A stretch of DNA of 64,000 bases from Paraburkholderia sp. BCC1885 (GCF_900996235.1 NZ_CAAJGM010000252.1:124001-188000), one strand, 5' to 3'. Shown: positions 1 through 9,153, counted from the first letter of the stretch. The notes: generated by a model from the sequence alone, not told the origin. Translations and numbers: made by a program.

Positions 1-1251
1 GCCAGCTTCCAGACCGCACCGCGCGGCCGCGCGCCGTTTCGCTGGACCACCTATGGCGATCTCGCCACGCCCAACACCGAGTGGGCGCTCTCGTATCCGC
101 AAAGCCGCTTTGCCGTGCAGGCCGTCGAGCGCTTCGAGCCGCTGTTTCATCTGTTGAACGGCGACCTGTGCTACGCCAATCTGAACCCGGCGCATCAGCC
201 CGACGTGTGGCGTGATTTCGGCAACAACGTGCAGAACTCGGCGGCGAACCGTCCGTGGATGCCGTGTCCGGGCAACCACGAAATCGAATTCAACAATGGA
301 CCGCAAGGTCTCGCTTCGTATCTCACGCGCTACACGCTGCCGGAAAACGGCACGCACTTTTCCGGTCAGTGGTATAGCTTTCGCGTGAGTTCGATCCTGT
401 TCATTTCGCTCGACTCCGACGACGTCATCTACCAGGACGCCGCAGCCTTCGTAGCTGGGCCGAATCCGCTCGTGCCAGTCGCCAGCACCGGCCATGCGCC
501 GATCGAACCGGGTACGTCGTTCTATGTGCGCGGCTACAGTCACGGCCTGCAAACGCGCTGGCTCGAACAGACCTTGCGGCGCGCGTCGGAAGATCATGAG
601 ATCGACTGGATCGTGGTGCAGATGCACCAGGACGCGCTGACGTCGTCGAAGACCGGCAACGGATCGGACAAGGGGATTCGCGAGGCGTGGCTGCCGCTTT
701 TCGACCGCTACGGCGTCGACCTGGTCGTCTGCGGGCACGATCACGACTACGAGCGCAGCCATCCGGTGCGCGGCTGCAACCACAACGCGGGCAAGGATGC
801 GACGACGGGCGCCGCCGTGGATACGCTGCAACCGCGTCCGGTGTTGGCGGCGGACCCCGACAGCACCACCTTCGATACCCGCCACGGCACCATCCATCTG
901 ATCCTCGGCGGCGGCGGCACGAATGCGCCACTCGACGTCTACGGCGAGGACGAGGCCGACGGCTTGCCGCAGGCCAAAGTATTCACCAAACCGAATCGGC
1001 CGATACCCGGCAGTGCAGCGAACACATTCGTTCGGAATCCTGCCGATGCACTGGAAGACGCGATCTGGTCGGCGAAACGCGATACCGGCACCGGTTATGG
1101 CATCGCCGTGTTCGACCACGATCCGGGCCAGCCCGGCGCTCACACGACCATCACGATGAACTACTATCACGCGCCCGGCGCGGATCAGACGCCCACCGCG
1201 AACTACGAGCTATTCGAAACCATCGTGCTGAGGAAGCCGCGCCGGAGTTAA
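1..1251 (+). CDS. Purple-acid-phosphatase-like metallophosphoesterase (5' partial)
   Basis: The reading frame is open from the first base, so the gene begins outside the window; 416 residues are visible. The family hydrolyses phosphate esters with a binuclear metal centre, usually outside the cytoplasm. Visible metal-site motifs in order are YGD near residue 19, GDLCYAN near residue 53, GNHE near residue 91 and GHDHDYER near residue 245; this order is that of purple acid phosphatases. The C-terminus (YELFETIVL) also fits the family. The signal peptide and fibronectin-like N-terminal domain that often precede this region cannot be seen. The next gene is on the other strand, so no operon partner is visible downstream. 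The family assignment is secure; the substrate is unknown. Confidence 0.85.
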   Translation, partial: ASFQTAPRGRAPFRWTTYGDLATPNTEWALSYPQSRFAVQAVERFEPLFHLLNGDLCYANLNPAHQPDVWRDFGNNVQNSAANRPWMPCPGNHEIEFNNGPQGLASYLTRYTLPENGTHFSGQWYSFRVSSILFISLDSDDVIYQDAAAFVAGPNPLVPVASTGHAPIEPGTSFYVRGYSHGLQTRWLEQTLRRASEDHEIDWIVVQMHQDALTSSKTGNGSDKGIREAWLPLFDRYGVDLVVCGHDHDYERSHPVRGCNHNAGKDATTGAAVDTLQPRPVLAADPDSTTFDTRHGTIHLILGGGGTNAPLDVYGEDEADGLPQAKVFTKPNRPIPGSAANTFVRNPADALEDAIWSAKRDTGTGYGIAVFDHDPGQPGAHTTITMNYYHAPGADQTPTANYELFETIVLRKPRRS

Positions 1252-1310
1252 TGGCCGCCCCCTCAATAAAATCAGCTAGAAAAAATAGGCAATCAGGAGT
1301 CCTTCGGTAA

Positions 1311-2219
1311 TCACGCCCAAATCGTGCTGATCAAAATGGTGGCGGTCGCGTCGGCCGTGTAGGTCCTCGATTTGAGCGCGAACATGGCGGCCGCGGTGGC
1401 CGTCGGCACCGCGCCGGTAATCACGGCCTGGTGTGCAGGCGCGCCCACCACACCGAACAGAACCGCGCCCACCGCCATGAGTCCCGGCTGGAAGAAGTTC
1501 TTGATCGCCAGATTGGTCAACACGTTCGCGTTGATCATGAAACGTTCGCCGTACAGCATGAGTCCGAGCGCGAACAGCGAGGTGCCGCCCGCGGCCTTGG
1601 CGATCAGATCCACGGACGTCAGCACCGGCTCGGGCAGCGTGACGTGCGCAAAGCTAAGCACCATGCCGGAGATCGGCAGCCAGACAATCGGATTGATCAC
1701 CGCGCGCGCCACGCTCTGCCCGAAAATCCGCAGGATGTCCGGCTTCTCGCCGCCCGCCTCGCCTGTGCCGCCGAGATTCGTCAGCACAATGGTCAACGGC
1801 AGCATGAAGATACTGGTGATGAGATTGCCGACCAGCACGGCGAGAAATCCCTCAGGGCCGAATACCGAGGCAAGAATGGGCGCACCGAAGTACGCCATAT
1901 CCGGAAACGCGCACACCAGCGCCTGCATGGTGGCGGTGCGCAGATCGTGCCGGAACACGAAGCGGCCGAGCGCGAGCGCGAGCAGGTAGGTCCCCATCAA
2001 GCCGAGCGTCAGGCACGCCGCAAAGCCCAGGTTATGCAGCTTGTCCGGCGAGGTCTTCACCGCCCCTTCGAACAGCGCAAAGGGCAGCGCGAAACGGATC
2101 ACCAGGGTAGCCAGCACGCCGGCATCGTCGTGCTTCAGCAGGCCGATGCGGCCCGAGAACCAGCCGAGCATGATGACGAACGCGACCGGCAACAGCCCGT
2201 TGAGGATGGTGTTGAGCAC
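1311..2219 (-). CDS. AEC-family permease (auxin/malonate efflux carrier type)
   Basis: This is a membrane carrier of about 302 residues with roughly ten hydrophobic segments. The N-terminal stretch LNGLLPVAFVIMLGW and the C-terminal part resemble AEC (auxin efflux carrier) family permeases, which move organic anions such as malonate or malate. I chose a GTG start at 2219 because GGAG lies 7 bases upstream and the protein then begins at the first transmembrane segment; an in-frame ATG-type start at 2261 would add 14 polar residues with no ribosome site. Malic enzyme lies just upstream on the same strand, which makes a dicarboxylate substrate plausible, but this is inference. Confidence 0.8.
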   Translation of the reverse strand: MLNTILNGLLPVAFVIMLGWFSGRIGLLKHDDAGVLATLVIRFALPFALFEGAVKTSPDKLHNLGFAACLTLGLMGTYLLALALGRFVFRHDLRTATMQALVCAFPDMAYFGAPILASVFGPEGFLAVLVGNLITSIFMLPLTIVLTNLGGTGEAGGEKPDILRIFGQSVARAVINPIVWLPISGMVLSFAHVTLPEPVLTSVDLIAKAAGGTSLFALGLMLYGERFMINANVLTNLAIKNFFQPGLMAVGAVLFGVVGAPAHQAVITGAVPTATAAAMFALKSRTYTADATATILISTIWA

Positions 2220-2279
2220 TGAAAAACTCCGGTTCTTTTTATGGATCGGCTCATTGATCAACCGTCGAGCCTGCTGCCG

Positions 2280-2325
2280 GCATCAATGCGCGGATCGATC
2301 CGTGGATCAACCCGCGCATTGATGC
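2280..2325 (-). terminator. Long inverted repeat between malic enzyme and AEC permease
   Basis: GCATCAATGCGCGG at 2280-2293 is the exact inverse complement of CCGCGCATTGATGC at 2312-2325, with an 18-base loop. It lies downstream of the malic enzyme stop and upstream of the permease start. There is no T-tract, so it may be an attenuating hairpin or mRNA stabiliser and not a classic terminator. Confidence 0.45.
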
Positions 2326-2349
2326 ACGCGCCGGCCATGCTAAACCAGA

Positions 2350-4068
2350 TCACGCGCTGCCGCTCTTAACCCGCTGATAGGGCACGTAGTGCGGCGTCCA
2401 GACCTTGCTGCGAATCAGGCCTTCTATCTGGTCCGTGCTCACTCCCTGGGTCAGGCCTTCCTTGTGTGCCTGCAGCGCGACCGCGAGAGCCACCGTGATC
2501 GACACATCGCGCAACGAGGTGACCGGCGGCAGCAGGTTCTTGCCGGGATCGCTGCGCGCGGGCGAGGCCGCGGCAAGCGCCTTCGCGGCGGCCATGAACA
2601 TCTGGTCGGTGACGCGGCTCGCCTTGACTGCGATCGCGCCGAGACCTACGCCCGGGAAAATGTATGAGTTATTGGTCTGATCGACCTTGAACTTCGCGCC
2701 CTTGCGCTCGAGCGCCGGGAACGGACTCCCCGTGCCGATCACCGCCCGGCCCTCGCTCCAGGCTTCCAGATCGCCAGGCGTCGCTTCCGCACGAGACGTC
2801 GGATTGGAAAGCGGGAAGATCACCGGCCGCGCGTTGTGCTCGGCCATCGCTCGTACCACCGGTTCGGAGAAGGCGCCGGCCTGGCCCGACACGCCGATCA
2901 GCACCGTCGGTTTCGCATTGCGCACGACGTCGAGCAGCGCGACCCGGTCCGGGTGATCGAGCTTCCAGTTAGCGAGCGCCGCCTTGTCCTGCAGGAACGG
3001 CTGCTGAAACGAAGCGATGCCGTCCATGCCCTCCACCAGCAGGCCGTCGCGGTCGACCATGAAAAAGCGCTTGCCTGCCTCGCTATCGGACAGCCCCGCA
3101 TCGGTCATCGCCTTGCGGATCAGGCTCGCAATGCCGCACCCGGCCGAACCCGCGCCCATCACGGCAATGCGCTGCTCCGTAAGCGGCACGCCCGTCACGT
3201 TGATGGCCGACAGCAGCGTGCCGGTCGCCACGGCGGCGGTGCCCTGCACGTCGTCGTTGAATGTGCATAGACGGTCGCGATACTTTTCGAGCATGCGCGT
3301 GGCGTTGTTCTTGGCGAAATCTTCCCACTGCAGCAACACGTGCGGCCAGCGCTTCGCCACCGCGCTCACGAAGGTTTCGATGAAATCGTCGTACTCTTCG
3401 CCACGCACGCGTTCATGACGCCAGCCGATATACAGCGGATCGTTCAGACAATCGGGATTGTCGGTGCCGACATCCAGCAGGATAGGCAGCGTGGTCGCGG
3501 GATGCAGCCCGCCGCAACCGGTATAGAGCGCCAGCTTGCCGATCGGGATGCCCATACCGCCCGCGCCCTGGTCGCCGAGACCGAGGATACGCTCGCCGTC
3601 CGTCACGACGATGGCTTCGACCTTGTCGAACGAAGGATGCGCCAGGATGGAGGCAATGCGCTTCTTGTGCGGCAGGCTCAAAAACAGGCCGCGCGGCTTG
3701 CGAAACAGGCGGCTGAACTGCTGGCAGCCGGCGCCCACCGTCGGTGTATAAACGATGGGCAACAATTCTTCGAGATTCTGTACCAGCAGCGAAAAGAACA
3801 GCGTCTCGTTGGTATCCTGCAGATCGCGCAAAAAGGCGTAGCGTTCGAGGTCCGTCGCGAAGCTGCGCAGCGCCTGCAGACGGCGCGACACCTGTTCCTC
3901 CAGCGTGCCGATCGTGGGCGGCAAGAGGCCGTGCAGATCGAACGCATCGCGCTCCGACTCGGTGAACGCAGTGCCTTTGTTCAGCAACGGAGTGGCAAGC
4001 AATTCGTAACCGGACCGGGAAGTCTCGATGACGGCCGTGGCCGCCTCGGTCGTCGCTACCTTGGACAT
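2350..4068 (-). CDS. maeA: NAD-dependent malic enzyme
   Basis: The 572-residue protein has the length of the SfcA/MaeA type malic enzyme, which oxidatively decarboxylates malate to pyruvate in the cytoplasm. The malic N-terminal domain shows YTPTVGAGCQ near residue 130 and the segment ILGLGDQGAGGMGIPIGK near residue 180. FNDDVQGTA near residue 275 and the nucleotide site GAGSAGCGIA near residue 305 follow. The ATG at 4068 has AAGGAGG seven to eight bases upstream, a very strong ribosome site. The use of NAD over NADP is inferred from length and family resemblance. The neighbouring AEC permease might move a related acid. Confidence 0.92.
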   Translation of the reverse strand: MSKVATTEAATAVIETSRSGYELLATPLLNKGTAFTESERDAFDLHGLLPPTIGTLEEQVSRRLQALRSFATDLERYAFLRDLQDTNETLFFSLLVQNLEELLPIVYTPTVGAGCQQFSRLFRKPRGLFLSLPHKKRIASILAHPSFDKVEAIVVTDGERILGLGDQGAGGMGIPIGKLALYTGCGGLHPATTLPILLDVGTDNPDCLNDPLYIGWRHERVRGEEYDDFIETFVSAVAKRWPHVLLQWEDFAKNNATRMLEKYRDRLCTFNDDVQGTAAVATGTLLSAINVTGVPLTEQRIAVMGAGSAGCGIASLIRKAMTDAGLSDSEAGKRFFMVDRDGLLVEGMDGIASFQQPFLQDKAALANWKLDHPDRVALLDVVRNAKPTVLIGVSGQAGAFSEPVVRAMAEHNARPVIFPLSNPTSRAEATPGDLEAWSEGRAVIGTGSPFPALERKGAKFKVDQTNNSYIFPGVGLGAIAVKASRVTDQMFMAAAKALAAASPARSDPGKNLLPPVTSLRDVSITVALAVALQAHKEGLTQGVSTDQIEGLIRSKVWTPHYVPYQRVKSGSA

Positions 4069-4157
4069 GGTGGATCCCTCCTTAAATGACCGTAACCAGT
4101 CTAGGTAAGGAAATCGCCCCTGTCCCGAAGTTTCACGAAAAAAACGTTTACGACTAA

Positions 4158-4186
4158 GGCGCGGCCGCGTGTTGCCGGGCCGCGCC
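4158..4186 (-). terminator. GC-rich hairpin downstream of the aldehyde dehydrogenase
   Basis: GGCGCGGCC at 4158-4166 pairs exactly with GGCCGCGCC at 4178-4186 around an 11-base loop. It is downstream of the dehydrogenase on the minus strand, and a T-rich stretch follows about 20 bases further on. It also lies in the upstream region of maeA. A terminator role is likely but not certain. Confidence 0.45.
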
Positions 4187-4242
4187 TCAGTCAGGCCGCT
4201 TCAGTTTTTTCTTCAGTTTGCTGAAGGCAACTTTAGTCGGCT

Positions 4243-5757
4243 TTAGTTGAGCCGCTTCAGTTGACCGTCGTCGGCGTACCAGTCGACCGTGGTGCCGCTG
4301 GTATTCACCGTCACGGCACGCGGTTCACTGAACTGATCGAACGATTCAATACCGGTCTCGCGACCGACACCGCTGTTCTTGAAGCCGCCCCACGGCGAAG
4401 CCGGGTCGAGACGGTGATGATCGTTGATCCACACCATGCCGAAGATGAGCTTGCCCGCCACGCGATGGGCGCGCGCCACATCCTGGGTCCATACCGAGGC
4501 GGCGAGGCCGAACTGCGTGTCGTTGGCGATGCGCAGCGCGTCCGCTTCGTCCTTGAACGGCATGATGACCGTGACCGGTCCGAACACTTCGTCCTGGCCG
4601 AGTTCGGACTTCGGGTCGACGTCGTAGAACGCAGTGGGTTCGAGGTAAAAGCCTTCGTCGCGCAGATGCTCCGGAATACCGCCGCCGCTCAGCACCTTCG
4701 CGCCTTGCGTAATGCCCCGTTCGAGCATGGCGAGGATGCGGGCGCGCGAGCGCGCGGAAATCACCGGCCCGAGTTGGGTGCGCACGTCAGCCGGATCGCC
4801 GACACGAATCGCCGCGACCTTCGCCTTGAATTTTTCGAGGAAGGCCGGATAGATCGATTCCTGCACCAGAATGCGCGCGCCGCACACGCAGGTCTGACCC
4901 GCGCCGATAAAGGCCGCAAACGCGGCGCCATTCACGGCGCGTTCGAGGTCCATGTCGTCGAACAGGATCACCGCGCCCTTGCCGCCCAGTTCGAGCGTCG
5001 TCAGCGCGAAAGTCTGCGCGGCCGCTTCGCCGATGGAGCGCCCCACTTCCGTGCCGCCGGTGAACACGACCTTGGCGATCAGCGGATGACGCGCGAGCGC
5101 CGCGCCCGCTTCCTTGCCCTCGCCGTTGATGACGTTGACCACGCCGTCGGGCACACCCGCCTGCTGCAGCAGTTCGACGAGCCGCACGGTGGTGAGCGGC
5201 GTCTGCTCGGACGCCTTGATGACCACGCTATTGCCGGTCGCGAGCGCCGGCGCGAGACTCTTCGACAGAATCATCAACGGATGGTTGAACGACGTCATCA
5301 GTGCACACACGCCGAGCGGCACGCGCTGGGTGTAGCAGAGGTACGGCCCTTCGATGGGGATCACGTCGCTGCGGCGCGTCAGCGCGAGCGCGGCGAAATA
5401 GCGGTAGAACTGCGGCAGACGCGAAATCTGCGCGCGCGTTTCCGTGAGCGGCCGGCCGTTGTTGAGCGTTTCGAGCTTGTAGAAGCTCTCCAGATCCGCC
5501 TCGAACAGATCGGCGAAACGGTTCAGCACGCGGGCGCGCTGCTGGATCGGCATGTCGCGCCATACGCCGCTCTCGAAAGCCGCGTGCGCGCCCTGCACCG
5601 CGCGATCGACGTCGTCGGCCGCCGCCGCTGCAAGTTGCCCGATCACCGCACCGTTGGCCGGGTTGATGATGTCCATGGTCTTGCTGGAAGCCGCATCGAC
5701 GAACTTGCCGTCAATGAACAGTTTCGCGTTCAGATATTGCTGGTTCACTGCATCCAT
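4243..5757 (-). CDS. NAD(P)-dependent aldehyde dehydrogenase
   Basis: This 504-residue protein belongs to the aldehyde dehydrogenase superfamily, which oxidises aldehydes to acids. The general-base Glu sits in LELGGKGAV near residue 258 and the nucleophilic Cys in GQTCVCGAR near residue 291. The C-terminal PWGGFKNSGVGRE is also typical. The ATG at 5757 has GGGAG 8 bases upstream. It is the third gene of a minus-strand operon after an enoyl-CoA hydratase-like protein and an MFS carrier; the gap to the carrier is 15 bases. The set recalls side-chain shortening of aromatic acids (hydratase/lyase followed by aldehyde oxidation), but no CoA ligase is present here, so the substrate stays open. Confidence 0.88.
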   Translation of the reverse strand: MDAVNQQYLNAKLFIDGKFVDAASSKTMDIINPANGAVIGQLAAAAADDVDRAVQGAHAAFESGVWRDMPIQQRARVLNRFADLFEADLESFYKLETLNNGRPLTETRAQISRLPQFYRYFAALALTRRSDVIPIEGPYLCYTQRVPLGVCALMTSFNHPLMILSKSLAPALATGNSVVIKASEQTPLTTVRLVELLQQAGVPDGVVNVINGEGKEAGAALARHPLIAKVVFTGGTEVGRSIGEAAAQTFALTTLELGGKGAVILFDDMDLERAVNGAAFAAFIGAGQTCVCGARILVQESIYPAFLEKFKAKVAAIRVGDPADVRTQLGPVISARSRARILAMLERGITQGAKVLSGGGIPEHLRDEGFYLEPTAFYDVDPKSELGQDEVFGPVTVIMPFKDEADALRIANDTQFGLAASVWTQDVARAHRVAGKLIFGMVWINDHHRLDPASPWGGFKNSGVGRETGIESFDQFSEPRAVTVNTSGTTVDWYADDGQLKRLN

Positions 5758-5772
5758 TCACATTCTCCCTAT

Positions 5773-7164
5773 TTACTTAAGCGGGGACACCCGCGCATCG
5801 GTTCCGACCTCGCGGCGCACGCTCGCGTCCGTCGGCTGAATATCTTCGAGGCGCTGGCCGGTCGATTCCACGCCGAGCGCCGCCACCACCACGATCTGAA
5901 TGGCCAGCAGGCCGATCATCAAGGCCAGTACGCCGATCACCCCATAGTGCCCAAATAGCGCAACCACGATGAACGGCGTGACGATAGTCGCGCCACGGCC
6001 GAGGGTGTTGCAGATGCCGGACGCGCGCAGCCGCACTTCGGTCGGGAAGAGTTCCGGCACGTAGATGGCGAACAGCAGCGCGACCAGCACATAGATAGGA
6101 ATCACCAGCAGCAATCCGACGATGGGCAACAGCACTTCGTTGCTGACGAACGGATAGATCGAGCCGAACACGATGGCCAGCAACGACGCGCCAATGATGG
6201 TGGTCTTGCGGCCCAGGCGATCGGCGGTCAGCGCGCCGAATCCGGAACCGAGCGGCGCACCGAACGACATCACGAGCGCAAAGCCGAACGACTTGGCAAT
6301 GCTGAAGCCTTGGTGCACGAAGAAAGTCGGCAGCCAGGTGACAAAACCGTACAGCAGCGTGTTGATCACAATCAGCGTGACGCAGCCGACGATCATCCGC
6401 GGCAGCATGGCTCCCGCAAACAGCGAGCCAAGCTCGCGCGACGGTGCGATCAGCGGCTTGACCGCCGGCGTGGGCAACGGCGCGTTGCCGTGCTCGGCGC
6501 GCACCTCGCCCTCGATGGCCGAGAGAATTGTTTCGGCTTCCTTATCATGTCCAGCGGACTCCAGCCAGCGCGGCGACTCGGGCAACGACTTACGCGCATA
6601 CCAGACGCCGATCGCACCCAGGCCGCCCAGCACGAACATGCCACGCCAGCCCAGCACCGGAATCAGCAACAGGCCGATCAGCCCCGCGACCGGCAATCCC
6701 GACACCACGAACACCGCCATCAGACCTTGCAGCTTGCCGCGCGACGCAGGCGGTGCGAATTCCGTAAGCGTCGAATAACCCACCACGTTCTCCGCGCCGA
6801 GACCGAGACCCATCACGAAGCGGCAGGCAATCAGCACGGCCATGTTCGGCGCGAGCGCGGCGCCGAGCGACGCCACGCCGAACAGCATCAGGTTGGTCTG
6901 ATAAGTGAAGCGCCGGCCATAACGGTCGCCTAGAAAACCCGTCGCCAATGAGCCGAGCATCATGCCGAGAAAGGTCAGCGACACGAACAGCGCGTTTTGT
7001 CCGAGCGTCGAGAAGCCGCTTTTCAGCGTGGCGCCGAGCACCGTCGACGCCACGTAAATATCGAAGCCGTCGAAAAACATGCCGATGCCGATCAGCCACA
7101 TGATGCGCCGATGAAACCCGGACATGGGCAAGCGATCGAGCCGTGCCCCTGCGTTCACACTCAT
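5773..7164 (-). CDS. MFS transporter, aromatic acid:H+ symporter-like
   Basis: A 463-residue twelve-helix major facilitator. The loop after helix 2 reads GFLGDRYGRR, the classical MFS signature, and a second copy (ADRLGRK) lies in the C-terminal half. Overall it resembles the AAHS and related sugar/acid porter groups. I chose the ATG at 7164 because AGGAG lies 7 bases upstream; an ATG five codons earlier has no such site. It lies between the hydratase and the dehydrogenase in one operon, so it probably imports the compound that the two enzymes process. Confidence 0.85.
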   Translation of the reverse strand: MSVNAGARLDRLPMSGFHRRIMWLIGIGMFFDGFDIYVASTVLGATLKSGFSTLGQNALFVSLTFLGMMLGSLATGFLGDRYGRRFTYQTNLMLFGVASLGAALAPNMAVLIACRFVMGLGLGAENVVGYSTLTEFAPPASRGKLQGLMAVFVVSGLPVAGLIGLLLIPVLGWRGMFVLGGLGAIGVWYARKSLPESPRWLESAGHDKEAETILSAIEGEVRAEHGNAPLPTPAVKPLIAPSRELGSLFAGAMLPRMIVGCVTLIVINTLLYGFVTWLPTFFVHQGFSIAKSFGFALVMSFGAPLGSGFGALTADRLGRKTTIIGASLLAIVFGSIYPFVSNEVLLPIVGLLLVIPIYVLVALLFAIYVPELFPTEVRLRASGICNTLGRGATIVTPFIVVALFGHYGVIGVLALMIGLLAIQIVVVAALGVESTGQRLEDIQPTDASVRREVGTDARVSPLK

Positions 7165-7217
7165 TTGCGTCTCCTGCAAACCTGTGATGGTCTGTCGATT
7201 TAGTAGAACTTAATGGT

Positions 7218-7946
7218 TCACTTGCCCTGCAGACGAAGCGCGGTGACCGTCAGCGTTTCGGTGGCGCAGCGGAAGTTGTGTTCGAGCGGACTCTCCTCGG
7301 CGAACTGGAAGAAACTCTTGCACTGGCGGGTGCCGGTTTCGTCGAGCGCGAGGATACGTTCGGTGAGCGCATCCGCTTCTGCCGGCAAGCGCTCGGGCGC
7401 AATCACGCGGCTGACGAGCCCCGCGGCCAGGGCGGCTTCGGGTGTGAATTCGTCACCGAACAGCACCATCGGGAAAACGTGCTTGGGCAGTGCGTAGCGG
7501 CCGAGGTACGCCATGATCGCGGCGGGCGGCAGGCCCTTTCGCATCTCCGGGAACGCGAGGCCCGCGTTGCTCGCGACCAGCGTGAAATCGCACAGGATGG
7601 CGAGGCCGAGGCCAAAGCCGAAAGCGTTGCCATGCACTTCGGCAATCGTGATCAGCGAGGTGGCGCGCACGAGGCGCTTCAATTCGATCAGCCGCGCGAC
7701 TTCCTGATGGATCGACGCCGCGTCGTGGCCGGCGCGCTCGCGGCCGGTGCAGAACACCTTGCCCCTCGCGCGGATGCGCAGGACGCGGGCAGTCGGCATG
7801 ACCGCCTCGGCGCGCAGGGCGGCGATCATCGCGTCGAACATCGGCGCGGTGACTTCGTTGCCCGCTTCCGCGTGGTTGAGCGTAAACGTCAGAACCGCAT
7901 CCGTCCGGTCGATCAGGACCGGTTGCGGGAGAGTTGCATTATCCAA
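7218..7946 (-). CDS. Enoyl-CoA hydratase/isomerase (crotonase) family protein
   Basis: A crotonase-fold protein of about 242 residues. The oxyanion-hole segment GNAFGFGLGLAILCDFTLVAS near the middle is characteristic. There is no ATG in a sensible place: the frame extends to 8057, but that would run through the operator and the divergent regulator's promoter. A TTG at 7946, four bases after a perfect AGGAGG, is the best start, giving HLDNATLPQ its L as initiator. It heads the operon with the MFS carrier and aldehyde dehydrogenase. Crotonase members include hydratases, isomerases and lyases such as feruloyl-CoA hydratase-lyase; I cannot tell which. Confidence 0.8.
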   Translation of the reverse strand: MDNATLPQPVLIDRTDAVLTFTLNHAEAGNEVTAPMFDAMIAALRAEAVMPTARVLRIRARGKVFCTGRERAGHDAASIHQEVARLIELKRLVRATSLITIAEVHGNAFGFGLGLAILCDFTLVASNAGLAFPEMRKGLPPAAIMAYLGRYALPKHVFPMVLFGDEFTPEAALAAGLVSRVIAPERLPAEADALTERILALDETGTRQCKSFFQFAEESPLEHNFRCATETLTVTALRLQGK

Positions 7947-7974
7947 ATGGCCTCCTGGTGCGAGCGCTTTCGCT

Positions 7975-7995
7975 GCTGTATAATCTGTATACAGC
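7975..7995. promoter_or_regulatory. Nested palindromic operator overlapping a -10 box (GntR type)
   Basis: CTGTATACAG at 7985-7994 is a perfect 10-base palindrome containing TGTATACA, the core known for FadR-subfamily GntR operators. It is nested in a second inverted repeat, GCTGTATA (7975-7982) with TATACAGC (7988-7995). TATAAT at 7979-7984 on the plus strand would be a perfect -10 box for the regulator gene. The site lies between the divergent hydratase operon and the GntR gene, so autoregulation and control of the operon are expected. Confidence 0.75.
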
Positions 7996-8059
7996 GTATT
8001 CAGCATATACCGGGATGTCAATGACTTCGTCGACAAAAACTCAATTGCAGGAATCAACG

Positions 8060-8779
8060 ATGGATTCGTCGGAGCAGACGCTCGATGCTATCGGCCGCAA
8101 ATATCATGCGCGCATGCGCACCGTGGACGCCCCGAGCGACTCGCTGAGCGACGGCGTGGTGGTGCCGGCGCTGCGCGATGCGATCGTCGAGGGCGTGCTG
8201 CCGCCGGGCAGCCGGCTCTCCGAAGTGCAGATCGCCAGGCAGCTCAATGTGAGCCGCACGCCGATGCGCGAGGCGTTCGCGCAACTCGAACGCGAAGGAT
8301 TGGTGACGGTGGTGGCGCGGGTCGGCGCGTTCGTGCGCTCGGTGACCTTGCGCGACGTCGCGGAGATCTACAGGGTACGCATGGCGCTCGAATGTCTCGC
8401 GGTGCAGTTGGCGGCGGACCGCATCACCGCGCTTGGCCGCGCGCAACTCGAGGACGTGACCGACGCCATGCAGGCAAGCCTCGCGGCCAACGACCCCGCG
8501 GGTTACGTCGATGGACTCGACCGCTTCTACGCCATCGTGATGACACTCGCGGATAACCGCACGCTGCAGGCGACGCATGCGAGTCTGATCGGGCCGGTGC
8601 GGCGCCTGCGGCGCATCGCGATGTCGCGCGGCGGCCGCATGCGTGTGTCATGCGAGCAAGCGGTGAAAATCAAGAACGCGATCATCTCCGGCGATCCGAT
8701 TGTTCAGGACCTGATGCGCGACCAGTTGCGCGGTGCGTGCGAAGCAGCGACGGATGTGCTGAAGGAAAACGAAGGCTGA
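8060..8779 (+). CDS. GntR-family regulator, FadR subfamily (FCD domain)
   Basis: The N-terminal winged helix contains RLSEVQIARQLNVSRTPMREAF, the classical GntR recognition motif, and the rest is an all-helical FCD ligand domain ending near residue 235. I prefer the ATG at 8060 (239 residues), which has AGGA 7 bases upstream; in-frame ATGs at 8015 and 8021 are also possible and would put the start only about 20 bases after the operator. It is divergent from the hydratase-MFS-dehydrogenase operon and probably represses it until an acid ligand binds. Confidence 0.87.
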   Translation: MDSSEQTLDAIGRKYHARMRTVDAPSDSLSDGVVVPALRDAIVEGVLPPGSRLSEVQIARQLNVSRTPMREAFAQLEREGLVTVVARVGAFVRSVTLRDVAEIYRVRMALECLAVQLAADRITALGRAQLEDVTDAMQASLAANDPAGYVDGLDRFYAIVMTLADNRTLQATHASLIGPVRRLRRIAMSRGGRMRVSCEQAVKIKNAIISGDPIVQDLMRDQLRGACEAATDVLKENEG

Positions 8780-8801
8780 GCTGGATGAGTGCCAGAAAAG
8801 C

Positions 8802-8840
8802 AAAAACCCCGTAAGCGATTAAGCCTACGGGGTTCTTCTT
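8802..8840. terminator. Bidirectional terminator between GntR gene and tRNA genes
   Basis: AACCCCGTA at 8805-8813 pairs with TACGGGGTT at 8826-8834. On the minus strand the stem is followed by TTTTTG and ends the tRNA transcript; on the plus strand CTTCTTT follows and can end the GntR transcript. Confidence 0.8.
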
Positions 8841-8847
8841 TCAAATC

Positions 8848-8924
8848 TGGCGGAGCGGACGGGACTCGAACCCGCGACCCCCGGCGTGACAGGCCGGTAT
8901 TCTAACCAACTGAACTACCGCTCC
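8848..8924 (-). tRNA. tRNA-Asp (GTC), copy 1
   Basis: The 77-base gene reads leftward from GGAGCGG at 8924, has the anticodon loop CTGTCAC with GTC, a GGTTCGAGTCC T-arm and an encoded CCA. Its acceptor stem is GGAGCGG/CCGCTCC. It is the last gene of a five-tRNA run. Confidence 0.97.
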
Positions 8925-9017
8925 AGATTTTCTGCACTGCTGACTTGCGAGCGCTAATTGCTCTCACAAGTCACAAACTGCATCGACTCAACTGCTGACC
9001 GAGCGATGCCGATGTCC

Positions 9018-9093
9018 TGGCGTCCCCTAGGGGATTCGAACCCCTGTACTCACCGTGAAAGGGTGATGTCCTAGGCCTCTAGACGAAGGGGAC
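9018..9093 (-). tRNA. tRNA-Glu (TTC), copy 1
   Basis: The 76-base gene begins with GTCCCCT and has anticodon TTC in the loop CTTTCAC, a normal T-arm and encoded CCA. It is identical by eye to the copy at 9337-9412. Confidence 0.97.
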
Positions 9094-9114
9094 AACGTAC
9101 GCTTACACCTTTAA

Positions 9115-9152
9115 TGAAAAAGCCCGTTCAAGTTCATATGAACGGGCTTTGT
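9115..9152. terminator. Hairpin between the two Glu-Asp tRNA pairs
   Basis: AAAGCCCGTTCA and TGAACGGGCTTT pair around AGTTCATA, with A-rich and T-rich flanks. On the minus strand it sits after the promoter-proximal Glu-Asp pair and ahead of the second pair, so it may terminate part of the transcripts or mark an RNA-processing point. Confidence 0.65.
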
Positions 9153-9153
9153 C

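Noticed and set aside
4261..5958. 565-residue ORF on the plus strand
   Set aside because: It is antisense to the aldehyde dehydrogenase and has His/Arg-rich composition typical of GC-rich frame shadows.
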